Below, piece after piece: positions 12,601-21,610 of a stretch of 64,000 nucleotides of DNA (the first letter of the stretch is position 1; each line of letters begins with the position of its first letter). The stretch is from positions 62,001 through 126,000 of the forward strand of contig NZ_BOPB01000013.1 in the NCBI RefSeq assembly GCF_016863535.1, written 5' to 3'. The DNA comes from Micromonospora lutea (GTDB lineage: Bacteria; Actinomycetota; Actinomycetes; Mycobacteriales; Micromonosporaceae). The notes beneath the pieces were generated by a model. It was not told the DNA's origin. It saw nothing but the letters and a program-made list of their open reading frames with translations, and searched no databases. Both the position numbers and the translations under genes were made by a program.

Positions 12601-12674
12601 GGGGCTATAGCTCAGTCGGTTAGAGCGCAGAGCTGATAACTCTGAGGTCGCTGGTTCGATTCCAGCTAGCCCCA
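12601..12674 (+). tRNA. tRNA-Ile (GAT anticodon)
   Basis: 74-nt cloverleaf. Acceptor GGGGCTA pairs with TAGCCCC, followed by discriminator A. The D-arm contains AGCTCAGTCGGTTAGAGC, the anticodon arm is CAGAG-CTGATAA-CTCTG with GAT at 12635-12637, and the T-arm has GGTTCGATTCC. CCA is not encoded. Upstream 12,381-12,600 shows no gene. Confidence 0.97.
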
Positions 12675-12718
12675 CCGCACATGGTCCGACGGCACGTCGA
12701 GCGTGAGGGGCAGCCCCG

Positions 12719-12847
12719 ATGTTCAAGAAGCTGTTGATCCTGGTCGGTGTCGTCGGCGTGGCCGCAGTGGTGGCCAAGAAGGTCAAGGAAGCCAACGACG
12801 AGCGCGCCCTCTGGCACGAGGCGACCACCTCGCCGGACCTGCGCTGA
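12719..12847 (+). CDS. DLW-39-like small membrane protein
   Basis: 42-residue protein MFKKLLILVGVVGVAAV..., with one N-terminal hydrophobic span, a KKVKEANDER basic/acidic linker and the tail ALWHEATTSPDLR. It resembles the very short actinobacterial DLW-39 family that lies between tRNA-Ile and tRNA-Ala near gyrA; the position and size fit. A GAGGGG Shine-Dalgarno sequence lies about 8 bp before the ATG. Function unknown. It is short enough to be missed by gene callers. Confidence 0.8.
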   Translation: MFKKLLILVGVVGVAAVVAKKVKEANDERALWHEATTSPDLR

Positions 12848-12884
12848 CGGGCGGTTTCCGACCTGCGGGCGGTAACGCCCGTAC

Positions 12885-12957
12885 GGGGCCCTAGCTCAAC
12901 TGGCAGAGCACTGCCTTTGCAAGGCAGGGGTTAGGGGTTCGAGTCCCCTGGGCTCCA
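12885..12957 (+). tRNA. tRNA-Ala (TGC anticodon)
   Basis: 73-nt cloverleaf. Acceptor GGGGCCC pairs with GGGCTCC, discriminator A. Anticodon arm CTGCC-TTTGCAA-GGCAG with TGC at 12918-12920; T-arm GGGGTTCGAGTCCCC. CCA is not encoded. The lower-GC gene pair begins 84 bp downstream. Confidence 0.97.
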
Positions 12958-13041
12958 CTTACGGCCGGCATAACGCGTCGATTGAGCGGATCGGCGGAGG
13001 CCACAGCGTGACGGGGCAGCGACGGGACATGTCATCACCGT

Positions 13042-13791
13042 ATGTTCCCCAATATGGATTCCCTCGGCCGTGTTCCTCGCGGTGTCGCGCTCGTTGTCGT
13101 CGGCCTGGCCCTGTTCGCGGTGACGGCCTGCGGTACCACAGTGCCGCAGGTATCGTCCGACGGTAGCGCCGCGCCCACAGCGGGCACGCCTCCGGGCTTG
13201 TTGCCGTCGGAGACCGCATCCGAGGCGGCGAAACCTCCCCGGTCGCCGCACGAGATTCTGTCCAACAATATTCGCCTGGCCCGTACTGCCTGCAAGGGCT
13301 GCGGTGCGGAACTCAATCTCAACGAACCAACGGTTCAGAAGTCGATTCACCTGTTGATGAGGGAGCACGCCCAGCACAAGGACTTTGTGCTCACCGAGGC
13401 GAACGCGGAGCGGGCACTTTATGGGCCAGCCGGCTCGACGCCGACACTGGCCGGTGCCAATAATCCTCCACCGGACGTCTCCTTCCGAGATGCCAGCGGA
13501 CGGGAGGTGTACCGGAGAGAGATCAAGACCTTTAGTGGGGCGCCGACCACGTTCGCTCGGCAGTTCGAGGACTATGCGAAGAAGTTGGAATACCGAGGTG
13601 AGCTGTACGTGCAGGTACCCAGAGGTACAGACATACAACGGCTGATGGAGGCGTTCTGGGCCAAGAATCGCGACGATCGCCGCTTGGCGAGGTACGCGGA
13701 GGTGTACGTTGCCTTCCACACGCCGGAGGGTCGGCCGGCAGGGTTGTGGATGCTGGGGGCTCGTGGAATGGGTGTACCAGGTCAGGGGTGA
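13042..13791 (+). CDS. Putative lipoprotein with PD-(D/E)xK-like nuclease or toxin core
   Basis: 249-residue protein. A basic N-terminus and hydrophobic span (residues 13-27) end in a lipobox VTAC with Cys30, so export and lipid anchoring are predicted. A Ser/Pro/Ala-rich linker follows, then a globular part. It contains CKGCGAEL (residues 84-91) and, importantly, PPPD145VSF followed 15 residues later by E160-I-K162, then a helix and strand (EYRGELYVQVPRG). The PD...ExK spacing is what one expects of the PD-(D/E)xK nuclease fold and of several polymorphic toxins. This is inference from pattern only. Codon use (many A/T third positions) differs from the neighbours. It is followed by the partner gene 3 bp downstream. 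Confidence 0.6.
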   Translation: MFPNMDSLGRVPRGVALVVVGLALFAVTACGTTVPQVSSDGSAAPTAGTPPGLLPSETASEAAKPPRSPHEILSNNIRLARTACKGCGAELNLNEPTVQKSIHLLMREHAQHKDFVLTEANAERALYGPAGSTPTLAGANNPPPDVSFRDASGREVYRREIKTFSGAPTTFARQFEDYAKKLEYRGELYVQVPRGTDIQRLMEAFWAKNRDDRRLARYAEVYVAFHTPEGRPAGLWMLGARGMGVPGQG

Positions 13792-13794
13792 CAC

Positions 13795-14457
13795 GTGGGA
13801 GCATCGGCGTTTCTCTTCTGCTCGTGTAACCGGATCTGCTGGGGGCTCGGTAAGCCATTGAGCGAGCAGCCCGGCGGCACTGTCATTCGGTATGCCGGCG
13901 ATCCTGGTCAGCCGGTCTTCTCGCAGTCCCGGCTGCATTCCAGCGCGTTGTGGAAGCTGCTTGCCGACCACGTCGGTCACCAGCTTCGGGTGGCTCACGA
14001 CTGGGATCCCGAACTGCATGGTCAGATGGAGAGCGGTGTGCTGCCGGCCATGCTGGACGCGGACGGCGAGCTGGATGTACCCCTTCCGGCCTACCTTGCC
14101 GGCTGGCCGGAGGATGGGTTCGCAAATTTGTTGTCCGCTGGCTTCGACGGCACCGACGAAGGGTTTCTGACCTGCGAACGCTGCCCTGAGCGGCTGGCCC
14201 TTGGCCGGGTGCTGCGGGATCGCGCAGGTGCCCCGTTGCTGTTTCATGCTGGCGACCCGGGTGAGGTGGCCAATTCTCGGCAACCGGAGCTGAACGCGGC
14301 GGCTTGGCGCTTCCTGACCGTGCACTTCCAGCATCCGCTGCGGGTCGTCGCGTATCCCCCTGGGGAGCGTGCTCCGGCCGACGGCTGTGTGACAGTCGGC
14401 GGTGGCAGGTCGGGCGGCATGTCGCTCGCGGCGTATGTCCGCGGGTTCACCGGCTGA
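13795..14457 (+). CDS. Hypothetical protein with internally duplicated module
   Basis: 220-residue protein that I cannot assign to a family. It starts at a GTG 3 bp after the lipoprotein stop, preceded by AGGGG, so the two are co-translated. Two copies of a module are visible: residues 33-67 (YAGDPGQPVFS...LLADHVGHQLRVA) and residues 151-186 (HAGDPGEVANS...LTVHFQHPLRVVA), sharing AGDPG, an AxW/ALW helix and H-x(2)-LRV. A CERC pair lies at residues 127-130. No signal peptide is obvious. Coupling to a nuclease-like gene makes an immunity or binding role conceivable, but nothing proves it. Confidence 0.55.
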   Translation: MGASAFLFCSCNRICWGLGKPLSEQPGGTVIRYAGDPGQPVFSQSRLHSSALWKLLADHVGHQLRVAHDWDPELHGQMESGVLPAMLDADGELDVPLPAYLAGWPEDGFANLLSAGFDGTDEGFLTCERCPERLALGRVLRDRAGAPLLFHAGDPGEVANSRQPELNAAAWRFLTVHFQHPLRVVAYPPGERAPADGCVTVGGGRSGGMSLAAYVRGFTG

Positions 14458-14606
14458 TCCACCATCGGCTGCATCGACTTTCGCCGCCCGTCAAGCAGCA
14501 GCCCCGCAGATACGTCCCACCCTTGCGCCCGGCGCGACGCCTACCGTTCGTAAGACACCTCAGGGCGCGTCAGGCGGGATGCCGGCCGCAGGCTAGCGTC
14601 GCAGGT

Positions 14607-15584
14607 GTGAGCATCGGATCTCCCCGCGTCCTGCCTGCCGACGGTGATCTCGGTGAGGCGGCTGCCGTGCTGCGTACCGGCGGGTTGGTGGCCTTTCCGA
14701 CGGAGACCGTCTACGGGCTGGGCGCGAACGCGTTGGACGCGCGGGCGGCGGCTCGGATCTTCGAGGCGAAGCAGCGGCCGAGCTTCGATCCGCTGATCAC
14801 CCATCTCGCCGACGTGGCGGACCTGGAGCCGCTGGTGGGGGCGGTGCCACCGGCGGTGGCGGCGCTGGCGGCACGCTTCTGGCCGGGACCACTGACGCTC
14901 ATCGTGGACCGGCCGGCCGCGATCCCGCCGATCGTGACCTCCGGGCTCGCGACGATGGCCGTGCGGGTGCCGGACAACGAGTACGCCCGGCGGCTGATCG
15001 CCGCGGCGGGAGTGCCGGTGGCAGCGCCCAGTGCCAACCGGTTCGGTCAGCTCAGCCCGACCCGGGCCGAGCACGTGGTACGCGGGCTGGGCGCGGCCGT
15101 GGACGTGGTGCTCGACGGTGGGCCGACCCGGTGCGGAATCGAGTCGACGATCGTGGACGCCCGGGGGGACCATCCGGTGGTGTTGCGGCTCGGCGCGTTG
15201 CCGGTCGAGGAGTTGGAGAAGGTGACCGGGCCGGTCACGGTGCGACCTGGCAGTTCGGGGCAGCCGGTCGCACCGGGCACGTTGGCCGCGCACTACGCGC
15301 CGCGTACACCGTTGCGGGTGGTTTCCGGCGCGGAGCTGGCGGGTGCCGGCGGTGCGGGTCGTGGTTGTCTGGCGTTCCGGGACCGGCCGGCGGGTGACTG
15401 GGCGGCGGTGGAGGTGCTTTCCGCCTCCGGTGATCTGACCGAGGCAGCGGCCCGCCTCTTCGACGCGCTGCATCGACTGGACGCGGTCGGGGTGGCCGAG
15501 ATCGTCGCGGAGCCGGTGCCGGAGACGGGTGTGGGGCGGGCCGTCAACGACCGGCTGCGTCGCGCCGCCGCCACCTGGCACTAG
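14607..15584 (+). CDS. sua5: L-threonylcarbamoyladenylate synthase, Sua5 type
   Basis: Makes threonylcarbamoyl-AMP from threonine, bicarbonate and ATP for the tRNA t6A37 modification. The 325-residue protein has the YrdC/Sua5 catalytic domain (GGLVAFPTETVYGLGANAL, KQRPSFDPL, PAPSANRFG-like PSANRFGQLSPT, and GIESTIVD) in residues about 15-205. A C-terminal Sua5 domain follows (APGTLAAHYAPRTPL linker onward), which is why I call it Sua5 rather than the single-domain TsaC. I chose the GTG at 14607; the frame extends upstream, but without homology-like sequence. Its stop codon overlaps that of the convergent P-type ATPase gene by 2-3 bp. The 14,458-14,606 gap has no feature. Confidence 0.92.
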   Translation: MSIGSPRVLPADGDLGEAAAVLRTGGLVAFPTETVYGLGANALDARAAARIFEAKQRPSFDPLITHLADVADLEPLVGAVPPAVAALAARFWPGPLTLIVDRPAAIPPIVTSGLATMAVRVPDNEYARRLIAAAGVPVAAPSANRFGQLSPTRAEHVVRGLGAAVDVVLDGGPTRCGIESTIVDARGDHPVVLRLGALPVEELEKVTGPVTVRPGSSGQPVAPGTLAAHYAPRTPLRVVSGAELAGAGGAGRGCLAFRDRPAGDWAAVEVLSASGDLTEAAARLFDALHRLDAVGVAEIVAEPVPETGVGRAVNDRLRRAAATWH

Positions 15585-18500
15585 CTCTCGGCCCGCCCGA
15601 CGTCGGCGTGGTCGTCTTCGGGCTGTGGGAACCGCGCGGCGAATCGGGTGAGGGCACCGTTGGCGAGGGTCGCGCCGAGCGCGGATCCGGTGGCGATGGT
15701 CCAGCCGACCGGCCCCAGCGGGGTGCAGCCGAAGAAGTGACTCACCCCGGGGGTCTGCACCACTGCGGCCAGCACGCCGAAGGACGCGGCGGTGGAGGCG
15801 AGCACGGTCGGGCTGGTCCCACCGGCCAGCACGGTCTGGCCGAGTTGCGTACCGACCAGGGAGACCAGGGCGACGGTGCCGGCGCGTCGCCGGGTGCCGG
15901 TGTATCGGGCCAGTGTCCAGCCGGTGGTCGCACCGAGCGTCGTGCCGGCGGCCCGCAACCCGATCTCCCGGGTCATGGTCTGGCCGAGTGAGCTGTCCGG
16001 GCCTTCGCGGAGCAGCCCGTCTACGTGGTCGGCATCGGGTGGCCGTACGGCGATGGCCAGCGCGGGTGCCATGTCGGTGAGCAGGTTGACCAGCAGCAGT
16101 TGGCGTCCGTTGAGGGCGGCCCGCCCGGTGGCGGCGGCGGTCAGCACGGTGAACGCGATCTCGCCGAGGTTGCCGCCGACGAGGATGCTCAGCGCGTGGC
16201 GGACCGAGGACCACATGGCCCGACCTTCGACCAGGGTGGCGATGATGGTCTCCAGCCGGTCGTCGGTGACCACCAGGTCGGCTGCGGCGCGTGCCGCCGG
16301 GGTGCCCCGTTGGCCGAGGGCGATGCCCACGTCGGCCAGCCGGATGGCAGGGGCGTCGTTGGCGCCGTCGCCGGTCATCGCGACGGTACGCCCGCACTTC
16401 TGCAACGCCTTGATGATCCGGACCTTGTGGGTCGGGGTGCAGCGGGCCACCACGTCGGTGCCGGCCAACCGCTCACCGAGGGCGTTGTCGTCGAGTGTGT
16501 CGAGTTCGGCGGCGGTGACCACCCGTTGTGCGTCTCCGTCGCTGATGGTGGCGGCGATCGCGGCGGCGGTGGCCGGATGATCACCGGTGATCATGATGGT
16601 GTGCACGCCCGCTTGACGGACCCGGCGGACGGCCGGCGCGGCGCTGGCACGTACTCCGTCGGCGATCGCCAGGAAACCGGTGAAGACCAGGCCGCGTACG
16701 CCGTCGTCGGTGATGTCCGGGTCGGCGACGGTGCACTCGGCGACCGCGAGGACCCGATGCCCCGCGCCGGCCCGTTCGCCGAGCAGCCGGTGCAGTTCCT
16801 CTCGGCCCGCGTTGTCGAGCGGCTCGTCGCGTCCGGCGACACGTCGGGCGGCGCAGCGGGGCAGTACCGCCTCTGGTGCGCCCTTCACGCTGAGCAGCAG
16901 GCCGCCGTTGGTTTCGCCGACGGTGGCGTGGTACCCGCGCGACGGTTCGAACGGCAGACCACCTGCCGTGCGCCAGCCGGGTGCCCCGTCCTGCTCGTTG
17001 ACGCCGGCGGCGCGGGCACCCCGGAGCACCGCCCGGTCGGTCTGCATGGACAGTTCCTCGGGGTCGTCGGCGGCCGGGGTGGCGCGCAGGGCCGCCGCCA
17101 GGGTGCGGCGCAGCCGGTCGTCCAGCTTCTCCAGCGTGGCGTAGGTGTCGACGCTGCCCACGCCGGCCAGCATCAGGTGACCTTCGGTGAGGGTGCCGGT
17201 TTTGTCGAAGCAGAGCACGTCGACCCGGCCCAGCGCCTCGATGGTGCGCGGGTTGCGGACCAGCGCGCCGTGCTCGGCGAGGCGGCGGGCGGCGGCCAGT
17301 TGGGCGGCGCTGACCAGGAACGGCAGTCCTTCGGGCACGGAGGCGACGGCCAGGTTCGCGGCGGTCGCGGCTGTCTGGGCCAGCGGTACGCCACGCAGCA
17401 GCCCGGCACCGGCCACCGCTACCGCCGAGCCGGCGGCCAGCGGGATCGCGGTGCGGGTCAACCGACCCAGGCGGGCTTCGACCCCGCTGACCGGCGGTGT
17501 CTGCCCGGCGAGGGCGAGACTGCGCCCGGCCTCGGTGTCGGCGCCGGTGGCCACGACCACGGCCTCGCCACAGCCGGCGGCGATGCTGGTCCCCTCGTAG
17601 ACCATGGAGGCACGTTCGGCCACCTCGGCGGCGACCACCGGCTGGTCGGTCTTGTTGACCGGCAGCGACTCACCGGTGAGGGAGGACTCGTCGGCCTCCA
17701 GCCCGACGGATTTGACGACCCGGCAGTCGGCGGGTACGGCGTCGCCGGATTCGAGCAGGATCACGTCGCCGGGGACGAGATCGTCGGCGGGTACCACCCG
17801 TTCGACACCGTCGCGGCGGACCCGGGCGGTCACCGCCGAGCGGGACAGCAGTTCGGCCAGCGACTTCTCGGTGTTGCGCTGGTGCACCGCGCCGACCAGC
17901 GCGGACGTTCCGATGACCCCGCCGACGAGGGCGGCGTCGATGAGCGAGCCGAAGCTGGCGGAGAGCACCGCGCCGGCGGCGAGCACCGGGGTCAGCGGGT
18001 TGGCGAGTTCGTCGACGAAGGCCCGGAGCAACCCGCCCGGGCCGGCCGCCTCACCGGGGTGGTGGGACTGTCGTCGCTGGGCCTCGGTCTCGGTCAACCC
18101 GTCGTGGCCGGTGCCGAGCTGCTCAAGCACGGTGGCCACCGGCATCAGGTGCCAGGCGGTGATCGCGGGTGCGGGTGCGGTAGCTCCTTCGGTCAACCGG
18201 CCGGCACGCCACACGCCGTGCGCGAAGGCCAGCGCCGCGGCCCCGTTGACCGAGGAGAGCGTACGACCGGGCAGCAGGGCTCGATCGGCGGTGAAGGCGC
18301 CGAGTGCGCCGAGGCCGGCGCCGGCCAGTCCGATGCGCAGGTTCTGCGCGGTCATCCGCCGGGCCACCCCGGCTGCTTCGATAAGCAGGGCGACGACCCG
18401 AAGGTTGGTGCCGACCAGCAGGTGCGCTCCCCACGGCGGAAGATCGTCCTGGTCGGCGATGCCCAGTCCACAGTCGGACGCGGCGAGCGCCGACCGGTCG

Positions 18501-19990
18501 CCGGAGACGAGCATCACCACCGCGCCTTCGCGTTGCAGGGTGCGTACCGACTCGGCGAGCTGGTCGTCGCCGGGCACCAGCGCGTCGGCGTAGGTGTGCC
18601 GTTCCGGGTCGCCGCCGGCCACGACGAGTCGCAGGCCGGCCTGCCGGGCAACGGTCGGCAGGGCGTCGACGCCGGGTGCGGGTTCTGGTTCGACCCGCAG
18701 CACGGCTTTGAGAGCGTCACCCTGGGCCAGACCGAGCAGGGTGCCGCCGCGTTCGCGTAGCTGCCGGCTGTCGTCGGTGTCGCCGGGGTCCGGCACCGCG
18801 AGCCGGTCCAGCGGCCCGAGCCGCCAGCCGTCGAGGTGGTGTACGTCGGTCGGTGCGGTCGGGTCGAAGAGGGCGAACGCCTGGGCGGCGACCTGGGAGG
18901 TGTCGGCTCCGGGCAGCGGGGCCAGGTCGGCCAGGACGCCTCGGTCGGAGCCGAGGATCCGGGCGTCCAGCACCAGCGTGTCGATGCGGTCGAGTTCGCG
19001 TAGCACGCTGCGGTCCATCGCGATGACGCCACGTCGTGCGAGGATCCGGCCGAGTTGGGCCGCGTACCCCTGGCGTCCGCTGCCGGGTGCCTTGGGCAGG
19101 GCGGACAGGCCCAGGGCTGCGGCTCGTTTCGGACCGACCACCGGTGTCGCCGCGGCGAAGGCGGCCGCGCCGGTGGCGAACATTCGGTCGATGTACCGCT
19201 CGACGGCGCTGTCGGGTTTCGGGCAGGGACGCTCGTCGTCGGGTACCCGGGCGATGGCGCGTTCCGGGTCGCCGGTGAGCCGGGCCTCGGCCTTCTCCCA
19301 GGCGCGTAGCTGGGCGAGACTTTCACCCCACTGCACGATCCGTTGTGCGCCGTCGAGCACTATCCCCGTCCATCCGCCGGTGAGGCCCTGCACCACCGCT
19401 TCCGCAAGTGGGAAGAGAACTTCGGTGCGGGGGTCGCGGCGCAGTTTCAAACTGGCGAGCTGGTGCAGCTTTGGATGGATGTCGATGGCGCTGAGCAGTC
19501 CGGAGACCTCACTGGGGACCGGTGTGACGGGCAGGATCCGGGTGGCCGCGGAGATGGTCAGGCCGAGCGCGTCGGCGGCGAGGGCGCCGAGGGTACGCGG
19601 GGTGCGCGGTCCTTCCTCAGGCGGGTGCGGCGGCGGGATTTCCGGATCCGGTTCGTGCGGGCAGGTGCGTTCGACTCGGGCGATGGTGGCGACGAGTTCG
19701 CGTACCTTGGGTCCGGGCGTGTCGACGGCGACGACCACCCGTCCTGAGGGCGCGTTGACTCGTGCCCAGCTCACCCCGGGCATCTTCTCCAGCGCGGTCT
19801 CGACCTGGCGCGCGAGGGTGTCGCCACCGTCCTGGCAGACGCCGTGGACCTCGATGTGGTGCCGTCCGGGACGTGACCAGATCCGTCGGCTGGTCAGCCC
19901 GAGCGTTCGGGCGAGTCGGGTGGCGGCGGCACCGACGCTGCGGGAGGCGGCCCCCACCACCGGAGGTGCTCCGACGGTGCCAAACCGCAT
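15581..19990 (-). CDS. Very large cation-transporting P-type ATPase (CtpI-like)
   Basis: 1,469-residue ATP-driven cation transporter. The N-terminus carries an HMA-like ferredoxin fold (HIEVHGVCQDGGDTLARQVE region, residues 40-105) and then about 500 residues that look like a degenerate second transporter half. The complete catalytic core follows: TGES at 772-775, phosphorylation motif DKTGTLTEG with Asp929, and the hinge TGDGANDAP near residue 1205. The C-terminal membrane region closes the protein. Architecture and size recall mycobacterial CtpI; transported ion unknown (P2-like Ca/Mg or other). The ATG at 19990 is preceded by a perfect AGGAGG. It is divergent from the small membrane genes at 20164-21064. 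Confidence 0.9.
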   Translation of the reverse strand: MRFGTVGAPPVVGAASRSVGAAATRLARTLGLTSRRIWSRPGRHHIEVHGVCQDGGDTLARQVETALEKMPGVSWARVNAPSGRVVVAVDTPGPKVRELVATIARVERTCPHEPDPEIPPPHPPEEGPRTPRTLGALAADALGLTISAATRILPVTPVPSEVSGLLSAIDIHPKLHQLASLKLRRDPRTEVLFPLAEAVVQGLTGGWTGIVLDGAQRIVQWGESLAQLRAWEKAEARLTGDPERAIARVPDDERPCPKPDSAVERYIDRMFATGAAAFAAATPVVGPKRAAALGLSALPKAPGSGRQGYAAQLGRILARRGVIAMDRSVLRELDRIDTLVLDARILGSDRGVLADLAPLPGADTSQVAAQAFALFDPTAPTDVHHLDGWRLGPLDRLAVPDPGDTDDSRQLRERGGTLLGLAQGDALKAVLRVEPEPAPGVDALPTVARQAGLRLVVAGGDPERHTYADALVPGDDQLAESVRTLQREGAVVMLVSGDRSALAASDCGLGIADQDDLPPWGAHLLVGTNLRVVALLIEAAGVARRMTAQNLRIGLAGAGLGALGAFTADRALLPGRTLSSVNGAAALAFAHGVWRAGRLTEGATAPAPAITAWHLMPVATVLEQLGTGHDGLTETEAQRRQSHHPGEAAGPGGLLRAFVDELANPLTPVLAAGAVLSASFGSLIDAALVGGVIGTSALVGAVHQRNTEKSLAELLSRSAVTARVRRDGVERVVPADDLVPGDVILLESGDAVPADCRVVKSVGLEADESSLTGESLPVNKTDQPVVAAEVAERASMVYEGTSIAAGCGEAVVVATGADTEAGRSLALAGQTPPVSGVEARLGRLTRTAIPLAAGSAVAVAGAGLLRGVPLAQTAATAANLAVASVPEGLPFLVSAAQLAAARRLAEHGALVRNPRTIEALGRVDVLCFDKTGTLTEGHLMLAGVGSVDTYATLEKLDDRLRRTLAAALRATPAADDPEELSMQTDRAVLRGARAAGVNEQDGAPGWRTAGGLPFEPSRGYHATVGETNGGLLLSVKGAPEAVLPRCAARRVAGRDEPLDNAGREELHRLLGERAGAGHRVLAVAECTVADPDITDDGVRGLVFTGFLAIADGVRASAAPAVRRVRQAGVHTIMITGDHPATAAAIAATISDGDAQRVVTAAELDTLDDNALGERLAGTDVVARCTPTHKVRIIKALQKCGRTVAMTGDGANDAPAIRLADVGIALGQRGTPAARAAADLVVTDDRLETIIATLVEGRAMWSSVRHALSILVGGNLGEIAFTVLTAAATGRAALNGRQLLLVNLLTDMAPALAIAVRPPDADHVDGLLREGPDSSLGQTMTREIGLRAAGTTLGATTGWTLARYTGTRRRAGTVALVSLVGTQLGQTVLAGGTSPTVLASTAASFGVLAAVVQTPGVSHFFGCTPLGPVGWTIATGSALGATLANGALTRFAARFPQPEDDHADVGRAES

Positions 19991-20163
19991 TTCGCCTCCT
20001 ACCGTTCGTGCCCGGCGGCCTGGCTTCCCGGCCGGACGTCCCTTATGCCCCCGGGAGCTGGGAAAACTTTCCTGCCCGGGTGGGCATGGAAGACGGCGGT
20101 GGAGGAATCCGAGGAAGGTGTCGTCGGCTGTCGTCGGCCGTCGTCGGTAATGGGGGAGGCAGG

Positions 20164-20424
20164 ATGAGTGCGCTGACACGACAGCTCAGTGGGACCCGGG
20201 AGACGTTGCAGGCATTCACCCGACGGGTGCACGTGCCGTGGCTCGGGGAGGTGGCGGTGCCACCGCCGGACAGGCTCACGTACTACGCCGGTATCGGAGC
20301 ACTGGCCGCGTTCCAGGTGATCGAGTGGCCCCTGGCGCTGGTGATCACCGCCGGGCACCTGCTGGCTGACCAGCATCTGTCCGGGCTGGCCAAGGGGCTG
20401 GGCGAGGCGCTGCAGTCCGCCTGA
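20164..20424 (+). CDS. Small hypothetical membrane protein
   Basis: 86-residue protein MSALTRQLSGTRETLQ... with one hydrophobic stretch around YAGIGALAAFQVIEWPLALVITAGHLLA, amphipathic ends and no motif I recognise. The ATG at 20164 follows GGGAGGCAGG. It is divergent from the P-type ATPase (173 bp between starts) and precedes the GAP-family gene by 1 bp, so it may be its co-translated partner. Confidence 0.65.
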   Translation: MSALTRQLSGTRETLQAFTRRVHVPWLGEVAVPPPDRLTYYAGIGALAAFQVIEWPLALVITAGHLLADQHLSGLAKGLGEALQSA

Positions 20425-20425
20425 G

Positions 20426-21064
20426 GTGACGATGACCTTCCTGTCGCTGCTGCCGCTGGCCGTGGTGATGGTCGCCGGCACCCAACTGGTCGCGGCGGTC
20501 CTCTTCGCCTCGTCCGATCGGCCCCGCGCCGCCTCGCTGGGCTATCTGGCGGGCGCGGCGCTCGTCGTGTTCGGTGGTACGACCCTGACCTGGCTGGCGG
20601 TCCGCCTCTTCAAGATCAACTTTACCGGTGTGGGTCGGGGCACCGTCGAACGATGGATCGACTGGTTCGTCCTCGCGCTGCTCGGGGTGCTGGCGGTGGT
20701 CGTGGCCCTGCGCCGGCACTCCGGGCCGCCGCGTTGGATGAGCCACCTCCAGCACGCCAGCCCCGGGTACGCGCTGAAGGTGGGTCTGCTGCTCTTCCTG
20801 GGCATGCCGTCGAATGACCTGACCATGGCCACCGTCGGAGCCAGCGCCGCACGGCACGACCAGCCATGGTGGCATCTGCTGCCCTTCGTGCTGCTCACCC
20901 TCGCCCTGCTCGCCCTGCCGCTGCTGGCCCTGCTGCTGCTCGGAAGCCGGGCCCAGGTGGTGCTGCCGCGTGTCCGGGACTGGGCGGAGAACCACTCCTG
21001 GTTGATCAGTGAGGCGGTCATCGTGCTCTTCGCGGTGTTCACCGCCGCCGACCTGGCGAAGTGA
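20426..21064 (+). CDS. GAP-family (Sap/SfLAP) polytopic membrane protein
   Basis: About 212 residues with six predicted hydrophobic spans, for example LLPLAVVMVAGTQLVAAVLF, LGYLAGAALVVFGGTTLTW and the Leu-rich LLPFVLLTLALLALPLLALL. A helix near the middle bears GMPSNDLTMA, typical of the sulfolipid-addressing-protein-like GAP family (PF11139), which is linked to lipid or glycopeptidolipid export in mycobacteria. GTG at 20426 or ATG at 20432 may start it. Substrate unknown; it probably forms a unit with the 86-residue gene upstream. Confidence 0.75.
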   Translation: MTMTFLSLLPLAVVMVAGTQLVAAVLFASSDRPRAASLGYLAGAALVVFGGTTLTWLAVRLFKINFTGVGRGTVERWIDWFVLALLGVLAVVVALRRHSGPPRWMSHLQHASPGYALKVGLLLFLGMPSNDLTMATVGASAARHDQPWWHLLPFVLLTLALLALPLLALLLLGSRAQVVLPRVRDWAENHSWLISEAVIVLFAVFTAADLAK

Positions 21065-21305
21065 CTCCGCTCATAGGCGTCACGCCGGAGGCGGGGCGCG
21101 GGAGGCGGGGCGCGGGCGGCACGCTGGGCCGGGAGGTGCTGCGGGCCACCCAGTTCTTTCCGTTCATCGACGAAGTCGGGTGGTCTGGTCACCGACGCTC
21201 GCCCGGTGGGCCGGCGTACCTGGGTCGACTACCTGTCCGACACGTACGGGCGAACGCCGCCCCGATGACACCGGCTCGGGTTCACGTTCGCCCTACCGTC
21301 GAGCC

Positions 21306-21503
21306 ATGCTCACGTTCGTCGTCACCAGCCTTCTGTACGTCTGCGGGTTCGTCTTCCTCTACGGGGTGATCCGGCTCGCGGTGCGGCACGCCCTGGAGGA
21401 CATCGAGGTGCGCCGCGTCCAGGCCGCACGGGCGGAGGAGATGGCCGCCTCCCGGGACCGGGCGATGCTGGAGCGGCACGGCTTCCTCACCCACGGGGAC
21501 TGA
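21306..21503 (+). CDS. Short single-span membrane protein
   Basis: 65-residue protein: hydrophobic N-terminus MLTFVVTSLLYVCGFVFLYGVI (membrane segment about residues 3-22) followed by a charged helix VRHALEDIEVRRVQAARAEEMAASRDRAMLERHG (about residues 28-60, described by its ends). It looks like a membrane-tethered coiled helix of unknown function. No strong ribosome binding site is visible, so confidence is moderate. The 21,065-21,305 gap has no feature. Confidence 0.55.
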   Translation: MLTFVVTSLLYVCGFVFLYGVIRLAVRHALEDIEVRRVQAARAEEMAASRDRAMLERHGFLTHGD

Positions 21504-21610
21504 CGACCGGTTGCCGACCGGCCGACTCTCGACACGTTGGCCGTGCACCCGTCCGGTCCGTTCGGTCCCCGCCCGCGTCACGGACCCTGGATGCGACGAT
21601 CACAGGCGTG

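Noticed and set aside
12885..14600. tRNA-Ala as integration site of a genomic island
   Set aside because: I found no direct repeat of the tRNA 3' end on the far side of the lower-GC pair, and no integrase gene.
16025..18760. Long plus-strand open frame antisense to the P-type ATPase (over 900 codons)
   Set aside because: Low-complexity Gly/Arg/His-rich translation without motifs; the minus-strand pump has all its catalytic motifs.
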